Of a stretch of 64,000 nt of DNA, positions 57,886 to 64,000 are shown piece by piece (the first letter of the stretch is position 1; every line of letters begins with the position of its first letter). The notes below the pieces were generated by a model that was not told where the DNA came from, did not search any database, and saw only the letters and a list, made by a program, of their open reading frames with translations. A program made the position numbers and the translations under genes. Origin of the DNA: an uncultured Clostridia bacterium (lineage in GTDB: Bacteria > Bacillota > Clostridia > TANB77 > CAG-465); contig CALWOC010000005.1 in NCBI GenBank assembly GCA_944383015.1, forward strand, positions 1-64,000. Reading direction: 5' to 3'.

Positions 57886-59367
57886 TTACTTTTTATTAAA
57901 TTCCATATCCTTTTTAGAAATTCTTTCTAAGTCAAACCAAAAGTTACTTCCTTTTCCAACTTCAGATTCAACTCCAAAATCTGAAGAATGTTTTATTAGT
58001 ATATTTTTAACTATAGAAAGTCCAAGTCCACTACCTTGTACTTGTCTAGTAAATGAGTCACTAGCTTTATAATATCTATCCCATATATGTTCTAAATCTT
58101 CTTTAGAGATTCCTACACCATTATCAATTACTTCAACTTTTATTCGTTTTTGTGTTGCAGTAACTTTAATTTGTATTTTTTTCTTTCCTTCTCCACTATG
58201 TTTTATAGCATTAATTACCAAATTATATAATACCTGCTCAATTTTAGTTTTATCTGCTAAAACGTAAAGATCTTTAGGAATTGAATATTCAATTATATGT
58301 TCAGGATCAATGTTTGATAATTTTATTCTATCTATTAATGAGCTTGCAAGTTCACTAAAGTTTATTTTCTCTTTATTTATAGAAATAATTCCTGACTCAA
58401 TTTTAGATAAATCCATCATATCATTTACAAGTCTTGTAAGTCTATCTGTCTCATCTATAATTACTTTTAAATGCTCTTCTCTTTTTTCTTTATTATCACC
58501 AGATAAATCTCTTATCATTTCTGAATATGCTTTTATCATTGTAAGAGGAGTCTTCAAATCATGCGAAACATTAGCTATTAATTCTCTTTTTATTTCATCT
58601 GTTCTCTCTAATGAATTTGTTGCTTTGTTTAATGTATCAGCAAGTTCATCAAGCTCTTCATAGCCACATTTTTCAAATACAATATTATAATCTCCCTTAC
58701 TTAATTTTTTGGCTGTATCATTCATTTGTTTTATAGGTCTTGATAGTCTTTTAGACATAAAAAGAGAAATAACTGTTGATACAATAAGTGAAATTATTGT
58801 TATATAAATAAGCTGACTTGTTATAACCGATGAAGTTGCATCAATCGGATCAATTGACATTAATATAACATAACAATATTCTGTATCTGGTATTGTCTTA
58901 CCATATACATAAACCTGCGTTTTAAATTTATCTACATTTAGTGTATAACTAATTCTCTTAGTTGGACTTTCTTCTATTTTTTGTGCTATATCACTTATAT
59001 CTACAGATACATTTCTTCCTGGCATCTGTGCCAAAATTCCACTTTGTGATTGCGTATAATAATTTTGTGTAACATAAGATGCATTAGTATAAAAAAGCTC
59101 TCCATCTTTATCAAAAATGTATATAGAAGCTGAATTTTTATATGCTGTTTTATCTATCTCATCTTTGTAGTCTAAAGCATTTTTAAATATATTTTCTACT
59201 TCAATTCCAACTTGAGCTGTCTCAGCTTTTTTCATTGTGCTATAATATGTTTGCAAAAACACAACCTGCATAAACCATAAAAGAACAAATATTATTACTG
59301 CAAGAAGTATAAAATATACCCATAGCATAAATGTTATAGATCTTGAGTTATTACTTTTACTCTTCAA
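57886..59367 (-). CDS. Sensor histidine kinase
   Basis: A 493-residue membrane kinase. Helices at about 13-36 and 180-203 flank an outer sensor domain of about 145 residues. HAMP follows (FMSKRLSRPIKQMNDTAKKL), then HisKA with the phospho-His in LIANVSHDLKTPLTMIKAYS, and HATPase boxes LYNLVINAIKHSGEG, IKVEVIDNGVGISKEDLEHI and GSGLGLSIVKNIL. The start is TTG 59367, inside the last codons of the regulator gene (11-nt overlap, GGGG upstream). The order fits PhoR/WalK-like kinases; signal unknown. Confidence 0.92.
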   Translation of the reverse strand: MKSKSNNSRSITFMLWVYFILLAVIIFVLLWFMQVVFLQTYYSTMKKAETAQVGIEVENIFKNALDYKDEIDKTAYKNSASIYIFDKDGELFYTNASYVTQNYYTQSQSGILAQMPGRNVSVDISDIAQKIEESPTKRISYTLNVDKFKTQVYVYGKTIPDTEYCYVILMSIDPIDATSSVITSQLIYITIISLIVSTVISLFMSKRLSRPIKQMNDTAKKLSKGDYNIVFEKCGYEELDELADTLNKATNSLERTDEIKRELIANVSHDLKTPLTMIKAYSEMIRDLSGDNKEKREEHLKVIIDETDRLTRLVNDMMDLSKIESGIISINKEKINFSELASSLIDRIKLSNIDPEHIIEYSIPKDLYVLADKTKIEQVLYNLVINAIKHSGEGKKKIQIKVTATQKRIKVEVIDNGVGISKEDLEHIWDRYYKASDSFTRQVQGSGLGLSIVKNILIKHSSDFGVESEVGKGSNFWFDLERISKKDMEFNKK

Positions 59368-60031
59368 ATTTATACCCCATTCCTCTAACTGTTACAATCT
59401 TATCTCTATATTTTCCAAGATTATTCCTTAGCATTTTAACATGAGTATCTACTGTTCTATCCTCACCAAAAAAGTCATATCCCCATACTTCATTTAGTAT
59501 CTTTTCTCTTGATAGTGCTATATTCTTATTTAATATAAAATATTGTAACAATTCATACTCTTTTGGAGTCAAGTCTTTCTTTACACCATCTACATACACA
59601 TTTCTTCCAAGCATATCTATCTCTAAACCATCAAGAACATATTTTTCTTGTTTAGAAGTTTCTGTAGCACTTGATTTACTTCTTGTTAAAACAGCATTAA
59701 TTCTTGCCATAAGTTCTTTAGGACTAAATGGTTTTACAACATAATCATCTACTCCTATTTCAAATCCAAAAAGTTTATCATATTCTTCTCCTCTTGCTGA
59801 AAGCATTATGACAGGAATATTTTTTATTTTCTTAATTTCTTTAATAGATGAAAAGCCATCAAGTTTTGGCATCATTACATCCATTATTATAATATCATAA
59901 TTTCCTGCTTTACATTTTGCAATAGCTTCCATACCATCTGATGCCTCATCTATTTCATATCCTTCAAATTCTGCATATTCCTTTATTACATTTCTTATTT
60001 TTTCTTCGTCATCAACTACTAATACTCTCAT
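59357..60031 (-). CDS. OmpR/PhoB-family response regulator
   Basis: A 224-residue regulator. The receiver has VLVVDDEEKIRN, the phospho-Asp51 in DIIIMDVMMPKLDG and Lys in DDYVVKPFSPKELM. The winged helix covers about 125-222: LDGLEIDMLGRNVYVDGVKK, LTPKEYELLQYFILNKNIAL and VDTHVKMLRNNLGKYRDKIV. It is coupled to the kinase by 11 nt. GGTGGG lies before the ATG. Confidence 0.95.
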   Translation of the reverse strand: MRVLVVDDEEKIRNVIKEYAEFEGYEIDEASDGMEAIAKCKAGNYDIIIMDVMMPKLDGFSSIKEIKKIKNIPVIMLSARGEEYDKLFGFEIGVDDYVVKPFSPKELMARINAVLTRSKSSATETSKQEKYVLDGLEIDMLGRNVYVDGVKKDLTPKEYELLQYFILNKNIALSREKILNEVWGYDFFGEDRTVDTHVKMLRNNLGKYRDKIVTVRGMGYKFEE

Positions 60032-60104
60032 ATTATCCCACCTTTAATTTAACATAATCAGATATTACCATAAATATGTGATAATTATATGATACATCGG
60101 TTAA

Positions 60105-60113
60105 ATTATACCA
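60105..60113 (-). promoter_or_regulatory. Extended -10 promoter of the two-component system
   Basis: TGGTATAAT on the minus strand (TATAAT at 60105-60110); no good -35 is seen. An untranslated leader of about 65 bases precedes the regulator. Confidence 0.5.
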
Positions 60114-60139
60114 TATAAAATTCAAAAATAATATAATAA

Positions 60140-60178
60140 AATATTAAAAAATACTTAAGTTTTTTTAACTTAAGTATT
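60140..60178 (-). terminator. Terminator of small membrane protein gene
   Basis: AATACTTAAGTT (60150-60161) pairs with AACTTAAGTATT (60167-60178) across a 5-nt loop; the minus strand continues TTTTTAATATTTT. It covers the stop codon of the gene. Confidence 0.8.
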
Positions 60179-60403
60179 AAAAATATTAATATTTAAAAAA
60201 TTATTATATTTAAGAACCAAAAATATTGTTAATATAATAGCTAATATAACAATTAATATTATAGTTAAAATATATCTTCTTGTACCGCGTTCTGATATTT
60301 TAATGGGACCAGAATAAAAAATTCTAAACACAAGATAAACTGCTCCAAGACTTGCTAAGAAAATATATATTACTAATAATATAGAATTTAAATTTAAATT
60401 CAT
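60170..60403 (-). CDS. Small two-helix membrane protein, hypothetical
   Basis: A 77-residue protein with helices at about 6-27 (NSILLVIYIFLASLGAVYLV) and 44-66 (YILTIILIVILAIILTIFLV), joined by a basic loop KISERGTRR. GGGGG is upstream of the ATG. It is a single-gene unit, ended by the terminator at 60140-60178. No family recognised. Confidence 0.6.
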   Translation of the reverse strand: MNLNLNSILLVIYIFLASLGAVYLVFRIFYSGPIKISERGTRRYILTIILIVILAIILTIFLVLKYNNFLNINIFNT

Positions 60404-60483
60404 TTTTCATACCCCCTCGATAATTTTATCTAAGACAAAATTTTCAGCTAAAAAGATTATATATAAAAAATTTTAAAAAAACA

Positions 60484-60507
60484 ATAAAAAAGTGCTATAA
60501 AGCACTC
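60484..60507 (-). terminator. Terminator of the anchored hypothetical gene
   Basis: AGTGCT (60491-60496) pairs with AGCACT (60501-60506) around ATAA; the minus strand continues into a T-run. It overlaps the stop at 60495. Confidence 0.72.
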
Positions 60508-61085
60508 TTTTGTTTATACAATTCCTTAAATTTTCCTTCTTGTTTTTCAAAATCTACTCTAATACCAGTATCTATATTATATCCAGATAATGCTAAATTA
60601 CCTTCTTCGTCAAAATATATCATAACAATATAGTATGTATTTACATATCCATTTTCACTTTTTATATTATTTATATAAAGCTCTTGATTTTGTAGCTCTA
60701 AAAATCCTAGAATATAATCTTCTCTCTTAAAATCTTGAATATAACTACTATATTCAAATTCTATATTAGGATTTAAATTCTCTCCATAAGTTAATATATA
60801 TTTTCCCTTCATGTCAATTGACTGGTCTAAAATATTATAACTTAATATATAGTTTTCCTCATCAGCAAACAATAAAGTGGAATTATCACTTAACAAAAAT
60901 GCCTCTTTGCTCAAGTCCAAGTCATCCTTTTTTATAACTAATTTTAAAATAATTAAAACAGCTAATATTAAAATTATGAATATTATAAAAATAGTTATTA
61001 TAGACTTTCTTTTCTTCTTTTGTACAATACTAGTATGATTATTTGAATTGTCTGGACCATCTTCTTTTTCTTTAATGTCCTCCAT
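60495..61085 (-). CDS. Membrane-anchored hypothetical protein
   Basis: A 196-residue protein: about 30 charged residues, a helix at about 31-52 (IITIFIIFIILILAVLIILK) and an outer domain with Tyr, Asn and Asp. I chose ATG 61085 (AGGAGG 6 nt upstream). The overall plan resembles the 182-residue protein of the sortase operon, but I see no shared motif. No family recognised. It lies 122 nt after acetate kinase. Confidence 0.62.
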   Translation of the reverse strand: MEDIKEKEDGPDNSNNHTSIVQKKKRKSIITIFIIFIILILAVLIILKLVIKKDDLDLSKEAFLLSDNSTLLFADEENYILSYNILDQSIDMKGKYILTYGENLNPNIEFEYSSYIQDFKREDYILGFLELQNQELYINNIKSENGYVNTYYIVMIYFDEEGNLALSGYNIDTGIRVDFEKQEGKFKELYKQKSAL

Positions 61086-61207
61086 ATTCTTCCTCCTAAT
61101 CATAATTATGAATAAATTATATCATAACCATAATAAAATTTTAAATAGTTATTTATATAATATATAAAATTTATAAACTTTAATATATTAGACACCAAAT
61201 AATAGTG

Positions 61208-62404
61208 CTATAAGTTATTAACAATATTAAGAGTATCTCTTGCAATCATAAGCTCTTCATTTGTAGGAACCACATATAGTTTTGCCTTAGAATCATCTGT
61301 GCTAATTAGTCTCTCTTCAGCTCTAATATTATTTCTATCTTTATCTAATTTTATTCCAAAGCATTCTAAATATTTACATATTCTAGCTCTTGCATCAATT
61401 CCTTTTTCTCCAACACCACCACTAAAGGTTATAATATCTACTCCTTGAAGTGTAACAATATATGAAGCAATAGTTTGAGCAATCTTATATGCTTGTGTAT
61501 CTAAAGCAAGTATTGATCTTTTATCTCCATTTTCATATTCTCTTTCAATATCTCTATAATCTTCTGATACACCTGACACTCCCCATGCACCAGACTTTTT
61601 ATTTAGCATACTTTCTATTTCATTTGCATCTAAATCTTCAATTCTCATTATATATGGTATTATTGCAGGATCTATATCACCTGATCTTGTTGCCATAGGA
61701 ATACCAGCTGTAGGCGTAAGTCCCATAGTAGTATCTACTGACTTACCTTTATCTATTGCACATATTGATGCACCTTGACCGATATGACAATTAATAATTT
61801 TTAATTTTTTTATATCCTCACCTACTATCTGTGCTACTCTATTTGATACATATTTATGACTAGTACCATGAAATCCATATTTTCTAATCTTATATTTTTC
61901 ATAATACTTATATGGTATCTGATATATATATGCCATAGGAGGAAGTGTCTGATGAAATGCAGTATCAAAAACTGCAACCATAGGTATATCTTTTAGTACT
62001 TTTCTTGTTGCTTTTATCCCCTCTATTCCTTCTGGATTATGTAGTGGCGCAAGTGGTATACATTTTTCGATTTCTTTTATCACCTCATCTGTTATTAATA
62101 CAGATTCACTATATTTTTCTCCACCATGAACTATTCTATGTCCAACAGCTGAAATATCATCTAAAGAATTAATTATATTATACTTTTCATCTTGAATTAA
62201 TTTTAAAACAGTCTTTATCGCTTCTTCATAATTTCTAGCTGCTTTTTCTTTTTCATATTTTTCTCCTCTAACATTAAATCTTAAACAAGATCTTTTGCCA
62301 CCTATTCTTTCATAGTTTCCCTTTACTATTCTCTCTTCATTTTCCATATCTATCACTTGGAATTTTAAAGATGAACTTCCACAATTTAACACTAATATCT
62401 TCAT
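61208..62404 (-). CDS. ackA: Acetate kinase
   Basis: A 398-residue enzyme that turns acetyl phosphate and ADP into acetate and ATP. It begins ILVLNCGSSSLKFQVIDMEN, with GHRIVHGGEKYSES, AVFDTAFHQTLPPMAYIYQI, KYGFHGTSHKYVSNRVAQIV, INCHIGQGASICAIDKGKSV, GDIDPAIIPYI and TFSGGVGEKG. It is normal length, with ATG 62404 (AAGGAG 8 nt upstream). No pta is adjacent, although pta-ackA pairs are common. Confidence 0.97.
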   Translation of the reverse strand: MKILVLNCGSSSLKFQVIDMENEERIVKGNYERIGGKRSCLRFNVRGEKYEKEKAARNYEEAIKTVLKLIQDEKYNIINSLDDISAVGHRIVHGGEKYSESVLITDEVIKEIEKCIPLAPLHNPEGIEGIKATRKVLKDIPMVAVFDTAFHQTLPPMAYIYQIPYKYYEKYKIRKYGFHGTSHKYVSNRVAQIVGEDIKKLKIINCHIGQGASICAIDKGKSVDTTMGLTPTAGIPMATRSGDIDPAIIPYIMRIEDLDANEIESMLNKKSGAWGVSGVSEDYRDIEREYENGDKRSILALDTQAYKIAQTIASYIVTLQGVDIITFSGGVGEKGIDARARICKYLECFGIKLDKDRNNIRAEERLISTDDSKAKLYVVPTNEELMIARDTLNIVNNL

Positions 62405-62435
62405 TACATTCACTCCTTTTTTAAGTTGATATTTA

Positions 62436-62464
62436 ATTATATCATTATTTTTTACGGTTGTAAA
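62436..62464 (-). promoter_or_regulatory. Promoter of ackA
   Basis: TTTACA (62459-62464), 17-bp spacer, TATAAT (62436-62441) on the minus strand. Confidence 0.75.
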
Positions 62465-62483
62465 TAATATAAATACAAATAGA

Positions 62484-62511
62484 AAAAACTAGCTAAATTT
62501 AGCTAGTTTTT
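62484..62511 (-). terminator. Terminator of the nucleotidase gene
   Basis: A 28-bp perfect palindrome (62484-62511, core CTAGCTAAATTTAGCTAG) with T-runs on both sides. It overlaps the stop codon region of the nucleotidase. Confidence 0.88.
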
Positions 62512-63069
62512 AAGTAAATGTTCAATTTCTTTCCAATTATATACACGAAGTACATTACTTTCTTTTAATTCTTCATCTGAAATATTTTTGTTATGATATG
62601 AATCAAATAGAAGCTTTAACTTTACAGGTCCCTGAAGATTAGGAAGTCTATCATCTATCTGAACATCAGCAACAAATATATTCTTAGAATTTGTAAATAT
62701 AATCTTTTCTGGATCTAAAAAATCAAATTCTCTCATTAAATATTCAAATTTATCTTTAAATAGTTTTGCTGACTTTCTTTCTGCGCCAAACATAACACAA
62801 GCTGAACAAATATAAATATCATAATACTTGTTAAGTCTTTTTAAAGTTTCTTTTACTCCCTCAAATAACACTGCATCTTTATAACCATCTTTTGATATAT
62901 AGTAATCATAAAAAGCCTGTATTTTTTCCTCTGATCCAATAACATCATCAATAATATAATCAGTAAAATCTTCCTCTTTGTAATTTGTTCCACAAAACTC
63001 ATTTAAAATTTTTAAAAATCCAGGTTTACAAATAACATAATCTAAGTCTACTAATAATTTTTTCTTCAT
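62503..63069 (-). CDS. 5'-nucleotidase, NT5C-like HAD protein
   Basis: A 188-residue HAD-family protein of the 5'(3')-deoxyribonucleotidase type. HAD motif I is LLVDLDYVICKPGF (D-x-D), then VKETLKRLNKYYDIYICSAC (motif II, Ser), and FVADVQIDDRLPNL near the acidic motif. It should remove phosphate from nucleotides or a related substrate. It lies 15 nt after the last gene in the window. Confidence 0.75.
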   Translation of the reverse strand: MKKKLLVDLDYVICKPGFLKILNEFCGTNYKEEDFTDYIIDDVIGSEEKIQAFYDYYISKDGYKDAVLFEGVKETLKRLNKYYDIYICSACVMFGAERKSAKLFKDKFEYLMREFDFLDPEKIIFTNSKNIFVADVQIDDRLPNLQGPVKLKLLFDSYHNKNISDEELKESNVLRVYNWKEIEHLLKN

Positions 63070-63084
63070 AATACCTCTCCTTTT

Positions 63085-64000
63085 TTATATTATACCACAA
63101 TCTAATTTTATATCCGGATTATAAATAGTATAACTTTGTTTTAAAAGCTTTGATATAATATCTTCTTTTTCATCTTCTTTAAAGTGTTCAAATTTATTCA
63201 TATAAAAAAGATAACTAATATATCTATAGATTTCAATCTCAAGTTGAAACTTTGAAATAAGTCTTCTAGTATCATTTTTAGTATTTTCAAGAACAATAGA
63301 AAACAAAGATATCTTTTTTACATACTCCTCAGGCATTATACTATATATAAATTGTAAATTATTTTGGCGTTTACTGTCAACCATTTCTTGAAATGACTTA
63401 TCATTAATTTTTAGTAGTAATTTCAAAAATTTTGAGCGTCTTGAAAACAAATATTTTTTTCCGGTTACATATGACGATATCAAATCTGCACTTGCAAAAT
63501 CTAAATAATAACACCATTTATCTAAAATACTTTTTCTAAAGCCACCAACATTTGGAAGGTATCCATCAGAAAAATCTGTTAACATTTTATATTCAAAAAA
63601 CTTATTTTTCTTAAATGTCTCTGAAAGCTTACTATAGTTTAGATATATATTTTTTTCATCAATACTTAAATATATCTCTATTAAATACGCTAATACTTTA
63701 ATTAATATATCTTCTCCAAAATCTAAAATTTCTTTCCAAACAACAATTCTTTTTTTTATTGTTGATGAATATATAATGCTATCTTTTCCAAAATCTACAA
63801 ACCCATAGCCAAACACTATACTATCAATTTCATTTCCTACATTTTCACAAGATAATGCAACATTTTCTATAGTTATATTTAACTTATTTTCTTGTAAATC
63901 TAATAAAAATTTTTCAATAAGATTATTAGAATAAATTTTACAATGTTTTATCATTTGTTTTATTACAGTATCTAATGGTTTCTTTAACATATCATTTACA
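63085..64000 (-). CDS. Unrecognised protein, start may lie beyond the right edge
   Basis: At least 301 residues from ATG 63990. No ribosome binding site is seen in the 10 bases before it, and the frame stays open to the edge, so the protein may be longer. It looks soluble and helical, rich in Lys, Ile, Leu and Ser, with IVVWKEILDFGEDILIKVLA and FSRRSKFLKLLL. No signal peptide or known motif is visible. It is followed at 15 nt by the nucleotidase gene, so the two are probably one unit. I do not recognise a family. Confidence 0.55.
   Translation of the reverse strand, partial: VNDMLKKPLDTVIKQMIKHCKIYSNNLIEKFLLDLQENKLNITIENVALSCENVGNEIDSIVFGYGFVDFGKDSIIYSSTIKKRIVVWKEILDFGEDILIKVLAYLIEIYLSIDEKNIYLNYSKLSETFKKNKFFEYKMLTDFSDGYLPNVGGFRKSILDKWCYYLDFASADLISSYVTGKKYLFSRRSKFLKLLLKINDKSFQEMVDSKRQNNLQFIYSIMPEEYVKKISLFSIVLENTKNDTRRLISKFQLEIEIYRYISYLFYMNKFEHFKEDEKEDIISKLLKQSYTIYNPDIKLDCGII

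Overview
The window is AT-rich, densely packed DNA from a low-GC Gram-positive anaerobe, most likely a member of the Clostridia (Bacillota). Supporting signs are a T-box leader before thrS, gatCAB for tRNA-dependent amidation, a desulfoferrodoxin-type superoxide reductase, a dipicolinate synthase subunit A gene (sporulation), strong AGGAGG ribosome binding sites, sigma-A promoters of the TTGACA-17-TATAAT type, and a sortase with a large SpaA-type surface protein. No rRNA, tRNA, CRISPR array, IS element or prophage was recognised. Most genes lie on the minus strand, in tight operons that end in clear hairpin-plus-T-run terminators.

Layout: 1-1.3 kb holds a partial aldo/keto reductase and two regulator remnants (MerR-like and LysR-like) that meet head to head with both DNA-binding domains missing. 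1.3-8 kb is a minus-strand run of an ABC exporter pair, a GNAT enzyme, a Nudix hydrolase, a deoxyribosyltransferase-like protein, Tag, VanZ, Ogt, a HIT hydrolase and a MYG1-family protein: a nucleotide and alkylation-damage theme. 8-12.6 kb holds HU, two acetyltransferases, a DMT transporter, an orphan transglutaminase-like protein and a dpaA-folD pair. 12.7-20.8 kb is one operon of queA, an ABC ATPase, an ABC permease fused to a CPBP protease, tgt, cardiolipin synthase and a patatin lipase.

20.9-27.2 kb is recJ, a long RelA/SpoT homologue whose hydrolase site has been lost, a metallo-beta-lactamase-fold hydrolase, ung and an ATP-grasp protein. 27.3-31.4 kb is a TetR-controlled envelope operon with two acyltransferases and two GT8 glycosyltransferases, with a tandem operator placed over the promoter. 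31.5-35.5 kb encodes a 1311-residue SpaA-repeat surface protein. 35.7-40.4 kb carries thrS (no TGS domain) under T-box control, and ruvB-queH with a hypothetical anchored protein. 40.5-49.6 kb has a polysaccharide deacetylase, a thermonuclease, an S66 peptidase, rsmE, inorganic pyrophosphatase, der, a three-gene sortase operon, and a GT4 glycosyltransferase with a membrane partner. 49.6-57.4 kb has an HD protein, recG, superoxide reductase, a DUF4358 protein, gatCAB and an aromatic-acid-exporter-like protein. 57.9-64 kb has a two-component system, two small membrane proteins, acetate kinase, a nucleotidase and an unrecognised protein that may run off the right edge.

Queuosine synthesis (queA, tgt, queH) is spread over three positions. 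The envelope theme recurs: Cls, patatin, acyltransferases, GT8/GT4, sortase, SpaA protein and deacetylase. The most notable anomalies are the synthetase-only Rel, the head-to-head regulator deletion scar, the CPBP-ABC fusion between queA and tgt, the dpaA-folD coupling, and the TetR operon with its well-resolved operator-promoter overlap.
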